Assembly: GCF_040580765.1 (NCBI RefSeq)
Contig: NZ_CP158687.1
Span: 186,001-250,000 of the forward strand
From: Lentibacter algarum
GTDB lineage: Bacteria; Pseudomonadota; Alphaproteobacteria; Rhodobacterales; Rhodobacteraceae
Direction: 5' to 3'
DNA: 64,000 bases
Part shown: positions 36,144 through 44,538 of the stretch, piece after piece
How the letters are laid out: each line of letters begins with the position of its first letter
Position numbering within the stretch: position 1 is the stretch's first letter
The notes under the pieces: generated by a model
Seen by the model: the letters and a program-made list of their open reading frames with translations, nothing else
Databases searched by the model: none
Told to the model about the DNA's origin: nothing
Made by a program: the position numbers and the translations under genes

Positions 36144-38387
36144 TTAGCGCGCTTTGATGGCCGCCAGAAGCTTGGGCGGGGACATCGGCAGGCTTGTCAT
36201 GCGCACGCCTGCAGCGCGGCTGACGGCGTTGGCCAGTGTGGCCAGTGGCGGGACGATCCCTGTTTCTCCCACGCCACGGACACCGTAGGGGTGGCCTGGA
36301 TTGGGGATTTCAAGGATCACAGGGTCGATCATCGGCAAGTCGGAGGCGACTGGGATGCGATAATCAAGGTATCCCGCGTTTTGTAGCGTTCCATCCTCAC
36401 CGTAGATATACTCTTCATTGAGCGCCCAGCCGATGCCTTGGACAGCGCCGCCCTGAAGCTGGCCTTCGACATAGTCGGGGTGGACCGCTTTGCCCGCGTC
36501 TTGGAAGACGGTGTAGCGCAGAACTTTGACAGCGCCTGTTTCTGGGTCAACTTCTGTATCGGCGATATGCGTGCCGAAGCTGACGCCTGCGCCTTCGGCG
36601 TTGACTTCAAAGTGACCAGATATAGGTCCGCCTGTGTTGGACGCAATGGCTGCAATATCTTTGAGCGTCATCGGAGGGAATTTGCCCGCGTTTGGCCCTG
36701 CGGGCTGGGCAGCGCCATCGACCCATTCGACGGCCTCTGGCTCGATCCCCCAAGTGGCGGCGGCGCGGGTCTTCATGATTTCGATGGCGTGACGGGCGGC
36801 TTTGATTGTCGCCAGACCGACTGCGAACGTTACGCGGGAACCGTCTGTGACCTCGTTTTGACCGAGTGTGGCTGTGTCAGCGATCACGGTGCGAACCTGT
36901 TCGTATGGAATGCCGAGTTCTTCTGCGGCCATCATAGACATGGAGGCGCGGGAGCCGCCGATATCGGGGTTGCCTTCGGACAAGCTTACGGTTCCGTCAG
37001 GGTTGATCATAAGGGAAACGCAAGTGTCGCCCCCGAAGTTGAACCAGAAGCCGCAGCCCATACCGCGGCCTTGATTTGGCCCAAGTGGCGCGCTCCAGTG
37101 CGGGTGCGCCTTCGCGGCTTCCAGCGTGGCTTTGAGGCCAATGGCGGGATATGTCGGGCCATAGGCGGATTTGGTGCCTTCGTCGGCGGCGTTCATGAGG
37201 CGCAGTTCGATCGGGTCCATGTCGAGCTCTTTGGCCAGCTCGTCCATCACGCTTTCGACCGCGAAGGCAGCCATGGGTGCGCCAGGGGCGCGGTAGGCCG
37301 CAGCTTTGGGGCGGTTTGTGACAACTTCCCAGCCGACAGACTTGAGGTTTTCCAGATCATAGGGCGCAAAGCCGCACATGGCGCCGAGTGCGCCGTTCAT
37401 GGCGTAAAACGCGCCCGACTGATAGCGGAACTCGCCTTGGGCGGCGGTGATCTTGCCTGACTTTGTCACGCCGATTTTGATATCAATCGAGGTTGAAGAG
37501 GTTGGCCCAGAGGCGCGCAGAACTTCTTCGCGCGCCATTGTCATCTTGACGGGCTTGCCTGTCTTTTTGGACAGCATGAGGGCCACAGGCTCAAGGAACA
37601 CCGTGGTTTTGCCGCCAAAGCCGCCGCCGATTTCGGAGGCTGTGACTTTGAGGCGGCCTGCGTCCATGCCCATGATGGCAGAGCAGGTGTTGCGGACCAT
37701 GTAGTGGCCTTGGGTGCAACACCAGAGATCGCCTTGGCCATCGTTGCCCATGGTCGCCAAACAGGCATGAGGCTCGATATAGCCCTGATGCGTGGCGGCC
37801 GTTGTGAAGCTGCGCTCGATGACGAGATCTGCCTCTGCAAAACCTGCCTCAATGTCACCGTGGCCATACTGGCTGCGCGCGAGCACGTTTTGGCTATAGC
37901 CTGCGGGGACGCTTTCCTGCTGGCGGCCTTCGTGAAGGACAGGGGCATCGGGCTTCATGGCCTCGTCGACATCGACCACATGAGGCAGCACGTCATACTC
38001 GACCTTGATCGCCTTTAGAGCGGCGCGGGCGACAGAGCGGGAGGTTGCGGCGACGGCGGCGACTGTGTGGCCATCGTAAAGGGCCTTTTCGCCTGCCATG
38101 ACATTGTCGAGCACATCGCGTGTGCCTTGGTCTTCTGGTGTATGGGTGAAATCCGCACGGGTGACCACGGCTTTGACCCCAGTCATGGCCTCCGCTGCTG
38201 AGGTATCAATCGACACAATCCGCGCGTGGGCGTGGGGGCTGCGCAGGCAAAGACCGATGAGCATTCCGGGGGCTGACATATCCGCGCCGTAGCGGGCGCG
38301 ACCTGTGACTTTATCAAGCCCGTCTGGGCGAGGAGGGCGTGTGCCGACAACTTTGAAGCTGCGGGTTTGGAACTCGTCTTTGGCCAT
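36144..38387 (-). CDS. Xanthine dehydrogenase-family molybdopterin-binding subunit
   Basis: The 747-residue large subunit of a molybdenum hydroxylase. Cofactor motifs include GGGFGGK (residues 254-260) and AYRAPGAP (364-371), and the catalytic glutamate is Glu708 in RGVGETG. The AYRAPGA loop differs from form I CO dehydrogenase (AYxCSFR) and from form II (AYRGAGR), so CO oxidation is not supported. Substrates of related enzymes are purines, aldehydes, N-heterocycles or aromatic CoA esters; none can be chosen here. It begins with a one-base overlap to the 2Fe-2S subunit. Confidence 0.88.
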   Translation of the reverse strand: MAKDEFQTRSFKVVGTRPPRPDGLDKVTGRARYGADMSAPGMLIGLCLRSPHAHARIVSIDTSAAEAMTGVKAVVTRADFTHTPEDQGTRDVLDNVMAGEKALYDGHTVAAVAATSRSVARAALKAIKVEYDVLPHVVDVDEAMKPDAPVLHEGRQQESVPAGYSQNVLARSQYGHGDIEAGFAEADLVIERSFTTAATHQGYIEPHACLATMGNDGQGDLWCCTQGHYMVRNTCSAIMGMDAGRLKVTASEIGGGFGGKTTVFLEPVALMLSKKTGKPVKMTMAREEVLRASGPTSSTSIDIKIGVTKSGKITAAQGEFRYQSGAFYAMNGALGAMCGFAPYDLENLKSVGWEVVTNRPKAAAYRAPGAPMAAFAVESVMDELAKELDMDPIELRLMNAADEGTKSAYGPTYPAIGLKATLEAAKAHPHWSAPLGPNQGRGMGCGFWFNFGGDTCVSLMINPDGTVSLSEGNPDIGGSRASMSMMAAEELGIPYEQVRTVIADTATLGQNEVTDGSRVTFAVGLATIKAARHAIEIMKTRAAATWGIEPEAVEWVDGAAQPAGPNAGKFPPMTLKDIAAIASNTGGPISGHFEVNAEGAGVSFGTHIADTEVDPETGAVKVLRYTVFQDAGKAVHPDYVEGQLQGGAVQGIGWALNEEYIYGEDGTLQNAGYLDYRIPVASDLPMIDPVILEIPNPGHPYGVRGVGETGIVPPLATLANAVSRAAGVRMTSLPMSPPKLLAAIKAR

Positions 38388-38866
38388 CAGGCTGCTCCTC
38401 TCATTTCCGCGGCTGTCTCAAGGACGGTGCGGATGATTTTGTCATAGCCCGTGCAGCGGCAAAGATTGCCTGCGAGCCAGTAGCGGACTTCTTCCTCGGT
38501 TGGGTCGGGATTGCGCGCGAGCAAATCTTTGGCTGCGACAAGGATACCCGGTGTGCAGATACCGCACTGGAGCGCGGCCTTGTCGATAAAGTTTTTCTGC
38601 AAAGGGTGCAGCGTGTCACCATCGGCCATGCCTTCGATGGTCTCGACAGAGCGGCCTTCCGCTTCGGCTCCAAGCACAAGGCAGGAGCAGACAAGGCGGC
38701 CATCCAGCATGACCGAGCAAGCGCCGCAATCGCCTGAGGCGCAGCCCTCTTTGGACCCTGTTAGATCAAGCTGGTCGCGCAGCACATCAAGGAGTGTGTC
38801 TTCTGCTTCGCAGAGGTAATCGACGCTGTCGCCGTTGATGGTTGTGTTGACGTGGATACGGCTCAT
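38387..38866 (-). CDS. 2Fe-2S subunit of the molybdenum hydroxylase
   Basis: The 159-residue small subunit has a plant-type ferredoxin domain (GCASGDCGACSVMLDG with a further cysteine in VCSC) and a second helical cluster domain (QCGICTPG and CRCTGYDKI). It passes electrons from the molybdenum site to FAD. It overlaps the FAD subunit gene by four bases (38863-38866) and the large subunit by one. All eight cluster cysteines can be seen. Confidence 0.93.
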   Translation of the reverse strand: MSRIHVNTTINGDSVDYLCEAEDTLLDVLRDQLDLTGSKEGCASGDCGACSVMLDGRLVCSCLVLGAEAEGRSVETIEGMADGDTLHPLQKNFIDKAALQCGICTPGILVAAKDLLARNPDPTEEEVRYWLAGNLCRCTGYDKIIRTVLETAAEMRGAA

Positions 38867-39726
38867 GAGTGTTCTCCCAGTGCACGGGTGTAAGCAAGGC
38901 GGGCGGCGCGGCGGGCGAGGACGGCAGTGACGTCTTTGCGGAAAGCCACTGTGCCGCGTTTGTCATCAATCGGTTTGGCGGCGGCAGAAGCGGCCGCGGC
39001 GCAGGCATCCAGCGCGGCATCTTCGCATTTGGAGCCGATGAGCGCTTCGGCAGCTTCTTTGACAAGCAGAACCTTAGGGGCAACGGCACCGAGCGATACA
39101 CCCGCGCATTCAACCGTGCCGTCTTCGCCAAGAATAATATTTACAGCGCAGCCGACCACGGCGATGTCCATCTCTGTGCGCGGGATAAAGCGCAGGTACG
39201 CATCTCCGCCCTTCTGGGCGCGCGCGGGCAGAAAGACCGACGTCACGAACTCGCCAGCGGCGAGGGAGTTTTTGCCAGGGCTGAGGGGGATATCAATCAC
39301 GGGAACATCGCGTGTGCCGCTGGGGCCAGCGACGCGGACGGTTGCACCTGCCGCGACCATGGCGGGAACGCTATCGCCCGCGGGGCCTGCGTTGCAGAGA
39401 TTGCCGACCATGGTGCAGCGGCCTTGAACCTGAGTGGAGCCGATCAGCTCTGCGCCTTCGACGACACCGGGGTAATCTGCCTTGAGGCCTGCGTGCTCGC
39501 CCATGGCCGCGCAGGAGACCCCTGCGCCGATGCGCCAGCCACCCTCCTCAGATGTGATTTCGTTCATACCAGCGATGCGCTTGATATCAACGATCGACGA
39601 GGGCTCGATATGGCCAGCGCGCAGGCGGACGAGCAGGTCTGTGCCGCCTGCCAGAACACGCGCGCCTGCGTCGGCGGCGAGAAGCGCGACGGCGCCCTCA
39701 ACTGTTTCTGGAGTTTCAAATCGCAT
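38863..39726 (-). CDS. FAD-binding subunit of the molybdenum hydroxylase
   Basis: The 287-residue medium subunit belongs to the CoxM/XdhB-type FAD proteins. Flavin motifs are VLAGGTDLLVRLR near the N-terminus and TMVGNLCNAGPAGD about residue 110. The start at 39726 follows GGGAG by six bases; the ORF also has an ATG seven codons upstream without such a site. It is the first gene of the four-gene operon FAD, 2Fe-2S, molybdenum subunit, MoaD-like. Confidence 0.9.
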   Translation of the reverse strand: MRFETPETVEGAVALLAADAGARVLAGGTDLLVRLRAGHIEPSSIVDIKRIAGMNEITSEEGGWRIGAGVSCAAMGEHAGLKADYPGVVEGAELIGSTQVQGRCTMVGNLCNAGPAGDSVPAMVAAGATVRVAGPSGTRDVPVIDIPLSPGKNSLAAGEFVTSVFLPARAQKGGDAYLRFIPRTEMDIAVVGCAVNIILGEDGTVECAGVSLGAVAPKVLLVKEAAEALIGSKCEDAALDACAAAASAAAKPIDDKRGTVAFRKDVTAVLARRAARLAYTRALGEHS

Positions 39727-39860
39727 TGCCGTCTCCCTACGGTTCATGTCTCAGGATTGTGTTCGGGCGAGACTCAGGGCTGCCCTTTGAAGGCAGTCTC
39801 GCCAAAGCGGACTGGCTTGGCAAGGGCGTGGGGCGACAAGAAATGTCGCGGGTGCGAAAT

Positions 39861-40886
39861 TCAGCTGCCGCAGATGCCTTGGAGGCGGAGCCAGTCATTG
39901 TCTGAGAGGAGCGGCTCTGGCGTGACAGTGGCGAAAGGGTCTGCCTCGATCAGCTCGAGCGTCTCTTCGCCTGTGATGTCGCGCGCATAGGCATAGGGGC
40001 GCGCGCGCACAGACCAAGCTGCAAAGCCACGCAGCAGCGTGTCTTGGGGCACAAAGCTGCGAGGCTCTGTCAGCATGTGCTCGGCGTAGGCGTCTTGAGC
40101 GGCACTTGGCACTTGGCCTGTCGTCAAGAGGCGCAGCGTGGTGACGAGGCCTGCGTGGGTGAGAAAGTCATGCAGCGGGTCGTGCAGTTCGGCTGCGAGG
40201 TGCTCGGCGATGATATAACCTGCGACAACGTCAGGCTCTTCGAAGTCCTCAATCAAGGCGCGATTGAGCAAGATGACCCCGCCTGGAAGATGTGCGGCCT
40301 CGAGCACGCCGCCTGGTAAGACGACGAGGCGCGCGGCGCCATCTGGGGAAGGCAGGCGCGCGCCGAGTTTGCGCAGGGCTCGCGTGCCTTCGGGGGCTGT
40401 GCAGGGCAGACCTGCGACACGGGTGATGCGCGATAGGAGGGCAGAGCCAAGCTCTGTGCGTTTGACATCTGGCACAACGCGCACAGCATGGTCGCGCGCG
40501 GCAGAAGGCAGCCAGAAGACACCAAGTGCGGCGACTGTGGCAAGGACACCAAGGCTAACCCAGAGGCGCAAGCGGCCCGGATGTGGACGCGCGCGCTCGA
40601 TACGGGAGCGGAGCTTTTCGATTGCGTCGATCATCGTGGCTTCGTCTGAGGGAAGCTCCAAAGTTTCGGTTCGGTCACCATCTGGGTGAAAAATCGCGGG
40701 GCGGGTGCCCGGATTGGCGCGCTCTATCGCGGGGAGGGACCAATGGGCGAGGGCGCGGTCGTTGTGATCCGATATTGTGAGCGTGGCATCGCCAATCGAG
40801 ACGATCACCTCACGGCGCTGGGCGTCTGCATTGGCACGCCAGAGGCCAGTGGCTTCTATACGGTCATACTCTTTAAGCGCGGTCAT
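39861..40886 (-). CDS. Membrane-anchored M48-like protein with broken zinc motif
   Basis: The 341-residue protein from the ATG at 40886 has a cytosolic PH-like head (residues 1-100), one membrane span (LRLWVSLGVLATVAALGVFW, 106-125) and a C-terminal region patterned like bacterial M48 peptidases: HLPGGVILLNRALIEDFEEP then VVAGYIIAEHLAAEL. In active enzymes the last part reads LAHEIGHV; here the His-Glu order is swapped to Glu228-His229 and the second histidine is alanine, so zinc cannot be held in the usual way. It is likely an inactive peptidase homologue. The frame extends to 40973 but the start upstream has no support. Function unknown. Confidence 0.6.
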   Translation of the reverse strand: MTALKEYDRIEATGLWRANADAQRREVIVSIGDATLTISDHNDRALAHWSLPAIERANPGTRPAIFHPDGDRTETLELPSDEATMIDAIEKLRSRIERARPHPGRLRLWVSLGVLATVAALGVFWLPSAARDHAVRVVPDVKRTELGSALLSRITRVAGLPCTAPEGTRALRKLGARLPSPDGAARLVVLPGGVLEAAHLPGGVILLNRALIEDFEEPDVVAGYIIAEHLAAELHDPLHDFLTHAGLVTTLRLLTTGQVPSAAQDAYAEHMLTEPRSFVPQDTLLRGFAAWSVRARPYAYARDITGEETLELIEADPFATVTPEPLLSDNDWLRLQGICGS

Positions 40887-41038
40887 CGGATGGGGCTGCT
40901 CCTGCCTCTTTTTACAGAGGGTAGCATGCGGTGTGCGCCAGTGGAAAGAGGGATTGCGCCGCGGCTTTGCCACGGCGCTAGGAGGAGGGATCTAGCCCCT
41001 ACCTCAGAGTCTATTTGGAAAGAGGAAGCTGCGTGGTT

Positions 41039-42670
41039 TTAGAGGGTTTTGGCGATTGTGCGCAGCTCGAATTTTTGGATTTTGCCCGTGGAGGTTTTGG
41101 GGAGCTCTTGAAAGACCACTTTCTTGGGCGTTTTGAAGCCAGCAAGTTTTGTGCGGGCAAAAGCGATCAACTCTTCTTCGCTGGCTGTTGCGCGGGGCTT
41201 CAGCTCAACAAAGGCGCAGGGCACTTCGCCCCATTTGTCATCGGGCTTGGCGACAACCGCGCAGAGCGAAACGGCGGGATGGCTGGCGAGCACACCTTCG
41301 ACCTCCACAGAGCTGATATTTTCGCCACCTGAGATGATGATATCTTTGGAGCGGTCCATGATCTGCAAATAGGTGTCGGGGTGCTGGATCGCGAGATCGC
41401 CCGAGTGAAAGAAGCCGCCCTTGAAGGCTTCGGCTGTGGCCTCGGGGTTTTTCAAATACCCTTTCATGACGGTATGCCCGCGGATCATGATTTCGCCTTG
41501 GGTTTGGCCGTCATGGGGGACGGGGGCCATTGTGTCGGGGTCAAGCACCACGGCTTCGTCCATCATGGGCATGAGAACACCTGTGCGCGCTTTGATGGCA
41601 TAGCGCTCCTCGGAGGGGCGCTCATCCCAGCGCGAGCGCCAGAGGCATTCTGTGACGTGGCCGTATGTTTCGGTGAGGCCGTAGACTTGCGTGACGTTAA
41701 ACCCGAGCGGCTCAATGGCGGCCAGAGTGGCGGCGGGGGGCGGCGCACCTGCCGTGAAAACCTGAACGGTGTGGTCAAAGCCGCGTCTGTCGTCGTCTTC
41801 GCAATTGACCAAGGTGTTGAGCACGATAGGGGCGCCGCCAAAATGGGTCACGCCTTCATCAGCAATGGCATCATAGACCGCCTTGGCTGTGACATTGCGG
41901 CAGCAAACGATTGTTCCGCCCAGAAGTGGCATCATCCATGTGTGGTTCCAGCCGTTGCAGTGAAACAGCGGTACGATTGTCAGGTAGACAGGCCGCAGGG
42001 TGAGCTGCCAGCTTACGACAGTTCCCATGGTCATGAGGTATGCGCCGCGGTGATGGTAGACGACGCCCTTAGGGCGGCCTGTTGTGCCAGAAGTATAGTT
42101 GAGTGCGAGGCTTTCCCACTCATCTTGCGGCATGATCCATTTGAACGCGGCATCCCCACCCGCGAGGAAGGCTTCATATTCTGGATATCGCCCAGTGGCA
42201 GGGTGGCCATGGGAGGGATCAGCGACTTCGATAATTTGAGGGCCTTTGCCGTCCATGGCCGCGATGGCGGCCTCAACCGAGGGTAGGAACTCTGTATCGA
42301 CCAACGCCATTTTGGCTTCGCCGTGCTCAAAGATGTAGCGGATGGTTTCGATGTCGAGCCGGGTGTTGATGGCGTTGAGTACGGCACCTGTGGCGGGGAC
42401 GGCGAAATGTGCCTCACAATGGGCGGGGATATTGGGCAGAAGGGTTGCGACGACATCGCCTGGCTGAACACCTGCGCGGGACAGAGCAGAGGCCAGTGCG
42501 CTCACGCGGGCATGATACTCGGCATATGTTTTGCGGTGCTGCGTGCCGTAGGCAACAGCCAGACGATCGGGGAAAATATAGGAAGCGCGCTTGAGGTGAG
42601 AGAGCGGCGTCAGGGCCACAAAGTTTGCGGCGTTTTTATCCAAGCCAGTTTCATCGCGCATTTGAGCCAT
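41039..42670 (-). CDS. AMP-forming acyl-CoA synthetase
   Basis: The 543-residue enzyme activates a carboxylic acid to its CoA thioester. Motifs are LNYTSGTTGRPKGVVYHHRG (about residues 178-197), VYGLTETYGHV, the hinge IMDRSKDIIISGGENISSVE, and the C-terminal lysine PKTSTGKIQKFELR. The N-terminus NFVALTPLSHLKRASYIFPD is that of the medium/short-chain branch that includes DmdB and plant acyl-activating enzymes. The substrate cannot be read off. A second ATG three codons downstream is an alternative start. It is transcribed alone, divergent from the DMT transporter. Confidence 0.88.
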   Translation of the reverse strand: MAQMRDETGLDKNAANFVALTPLSHLKRASYIFPDRLAVAYGTQHRKTYAEYHARVSALASALSRAGVQPGDVVATLLPNIPAHCEAHFAVPATGAVLNAINTRLDIETIRYIFEHGEAKMALVDTEFLPSVEAAIAAMDGKGPQIIEVADPSHGHPATGRYPEYEAFLAGGDAAFKWIMPQDEWESLALNYTSGTTGRPKGVVYHHRGAYLMTMGTVVSWQLTLRPVYLTIVPLFHCNGWNHTWMMPLLGGTIVCCRNVTAKAVYDAIADEGVTHFGGAPIVLNTLVNCEDDDRRGFDHTVQVFTAGAPPPAATLAAIEPLGFNVTQVYGLTETYGHVTECLWRSRWDERPSEERYAIKARTGVLMPMMDEAVVLDPDTMAPVPHDGQTQGEIMIRGHTVMKGYLKNPEATAEAFKGGFFHSGDLAIQHPDTYLQIMDRSKDIIISGGENISSVEVEGVLASHPAVSLCAVVAKPDDKWGEVPCAFVELKPRATASEEELIAFARTKLAGFKTPKKVVFQELPKTSTGKIQKFELRTIAKTL

Positions 42671-42775
42671 TGTCTTCTCCCTATTTTTTCCCGTTTATGT
42701 CGGGTTTGGGGGAGACTACGCGCAGGAAGGCATATTTGAAAAGCCTATGTGCGACCAATTAGGGGCGGAAATGAC

Positions 42776-43681
42776 GTGACTGAGACAAGACCTGTAGCGG
42801 CGGCAGTCTGGATGCTTGCGAGTATGCTAATCCTTGGGGTGATCGACAACTTTATCGTCGTGATGGCAGAGGTCATCAGTCTTTGGCAGATGTATGTGAT
42901 CCGTCTGCTCATATCCATTCCTGTGGTCTTTGGTGTGGCGCGACTTTTGGGGCAGCAGTTTTTACCTGTGAACTGGTGGCCTGTTTTGTTGCGCAGCTTT
43001 CTGTTTGCTTCGGCGATGTTGTTTTACTTTGCATCGCTCGCCTTTTTGCCGATTGCGCAGTCGCTTGCAGGATTGTTTACCTCGCCCATCATTGTTGTCC
43101 TGATCACTGCACTTTTTTTGCGAGAACCGATTGGAGCCTATCGTATTGGCGCTGTGATTGCGGGCTTTGTCGGAACACTTGTCGTGCTTCAGGTCAGCCC
43201 GAGCAACTTTAGCCCGCTTGTCATTGTGCCGGTTATCGGCGGGGTTCTGTATGCGCTGAATGCTGTGATTACGCGGCGGATGTGTGGAGCGGAAAGCACC
43301 TGCACGCTCTTGGCGGGAACGATGGGGATGCAGGGTGTGCTCGGGATGCTCGGGCTTTTGGCGATTACCGTCTTTGGAGTGGAAGAGATCAGCGGGCCGC
43401 TGGCCTTTGTGACGCGGGGCTGGGTCTGGCCAATGGAAGGGGTAGACCTGCTTTTGGTGGCGCATGTGCTCGGCTCAATCGTGGGCGTCTTTTGTCTTAC
43501 CAAAGCCTATCAGCTCGGTGAGGCCTCGCATGTGGCTGTGTTTGAATATTCGATCATGGTGTTTGGGCCTGCCTTTGCTTTTGTCTGGTTTGGGCAAAGC
43601 CTGAGCGCGGTGCAAATGGCGGGGGTTGTGCTGATCATTGTTGCGGGCTCGGTGATTGCTTTGCGTTCGCGGCAAAGCTAG
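42776..43681 (+). CDS. DMT-superfamily (EamA) transporter
   Basis: The 301-residue protein has about ten membrane spans in two EamA halves. The first is AAAVWMLASMLILGVIDN onward and the second begins near VLYALNAVITRRMCGAES. The start is given as GTG at 42776 after AGGGGCGG; a GTG at 42749 in the same frame adds nine residues with a weaker site. EamA proteins move metabolites or amino acids out of or into the cell; the cargo is not known. It ends ten bases before the sulfotransferase gene. Confidence 0.85.
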   Translation: MTETRPVAAAVWMLASMLILGVIDNFIVVMAEVISLWQMYVIRLLISIPVVFGVARLLGQQFLPVNWWPVLLRSFLFASAMLFYFASLAFLPIAQSLAGLFTSPIIVVLITALFLREPIGAYRIGAVIAGFVGTLVVLQVSPSNFSPLVIVPVIGGVLYALNAVITRRMCGAESTCTLLAGTMGMQGVLGMLGLLAITVFGVEEISGPLAFVTRGWVWPMEGVDLLLVAHVLGSIVGVFCLTKAYQLGEASHVAVFEYSIMVFGPAFAFVWFGQSLSAVQMAGVVLIIVAGSVIALRSRQS

Positions 43682-43690
43682 GCTTCGGCC

Positions 43691-44338
43691 ATGATTATTT
43701 CGCGCGGGCGACAGTATATTTTTGTGCATATCCCGAAGACGGGGGGGACCTCGCTTGCTCTCGCGCTTGAGGCGCGGGCGATGCGCGACGACTTGATGCT
43801 GGGCGATACGCCTAAAGCGCTTAAACGGCGCAAGAAGCTGATGGGCGTGGAGGCGCGCGGGCGGCTTTGGAAGCATTCGACACTGGCTGACATTGAGGGG
43901 CTGGTGAGCCGTGATGAGATGCAGGAGATGTTGTGTTTTACTTTGGTGCGTAACCCTTGGGACCGCATTGTGAGTTATTATCACTGGCTGAAAGTGCAGA
44001 GCTTTGAGCACCCCGCAGTGGCGACGGCCAAGACGCTGGGCTTTAGTGACTTTCTGCGCGCGCCGGCTGTGGCTGGTCCGATAAAGACGCATCCTTATGA
44101 GAGCTATTTGCGCGCGAGTGATGGGCGATCGCGTGAGGCGCTTTATATCAGGCTGGAGCATTTTGCCGAAGATGCTGCGCCGCTCATGGAGCATCTTGGG
44201 TTTGAGCTTGATCTGCCACGGGCAAATGCCAGTGTTCGAGAGGGTGATTACCGTCGCTATTTTAGCGCCGATGATTCGGAGGTTGTGGCGGAGCTCTGTG
44301 CGGAAGATATTGAGAAATTTAACTACAGTTTCGGTTAA
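43691..44338 (+). CDS. Sulfotransferase family 2-like protein
   Basis: The 215-residue protein has the PAPS-binding loops of sulfotransferases: IFVHIPKTGGTSLALALE at the N-terminus (5'-phosphosulfate loop) and LVRNPWDRIVSYYHWL (3'-phosphate loop). The remaining sequence is short, as in bacterial sulfotransferases acting on polysaccharides or glycolipids. It probably adds sulfate to a surface carbohydrate, but the acceptor is unknown. The start at 43691 lies ten bases after the transporter stop, so the two may be co-transcribed. Confidence 0.8.
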   Translation: MIISRGRQYIFVHIPKTGGTSLALALEARAMRDDLMLGDTPKALKRRKKLMGVEARGRLWKHSTLADIEGLVSRDEMQEMLCFTLVRNPWDRIVSYYHWLKVQSFEHPAVATAKTLGFSDFLRAPAVAGPIKTHPYESYLRASDGRSREALYIRLEHFAEDAAPLMEHLGFELDLPRANASVREGDYRRYFSADDSEVVAELCAEDIEKFNYSFG

Positions 44339-44475
44339 AACGTCAAAAATCAGAACAATTTGGTCGCGCGTTGCCGCGCTGTTTCGCTTGGCGGGACAGT
44401 GCCTAAAACTTGTCGCAAACCCGCCCCACAACTTCCAAGAGAATCAGGCCATATCTTTTCACTGCTTATGAAAAG

Positions 44476-44515
44476 CCGCCTGCCAGCGGCGCTACAAAAA
44501 CCCGCCTGCCAGCGG
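44476..44515. repeat. Direct repeat CCGCCTGCCAGCGG
   Basis: The 14-base unit occurs at 44476-44489 and 44502-44515, starts 26 bases apart. Each copy carries CCGC and GCGG ends that can pair. It lies between the sulfotransferase and Hint genes, just upstream of the 44539 start. Confidence 0.7.
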
Positions 44516-44538
44516 TTAGAAAACCTGGGGACGATAAA

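Noticed and set aside
36438..37460. 340-codon plus-strand frame across the molybdenum subunit gene
   Set aside because: Antisense shadow of a gene with clear cofactor motifs; rich in Ala/Gly/Arg/Asp as expected from reversed G/C-rich codons.
36144..39726. CO dehydrogenase (coxMSL) annotation
   Set aside because: The large subunit has neither AYxCSFR nor AYRGAGR and no cox accessory genes are near; a general molybdenum-hydroxylase call is safer.
38869..39990. 373-codon plus-strand frame over the FAD subunit
   Set aside because: Antisense to a gene with clear FAD motifs, and it spans an operon boundary.
41039..42670. Specific dmdB call for the acyl-CoA synthetase
   Set aside because: Motifs fit many short- and medium-chain ligases; no DMSP genes are beside it.
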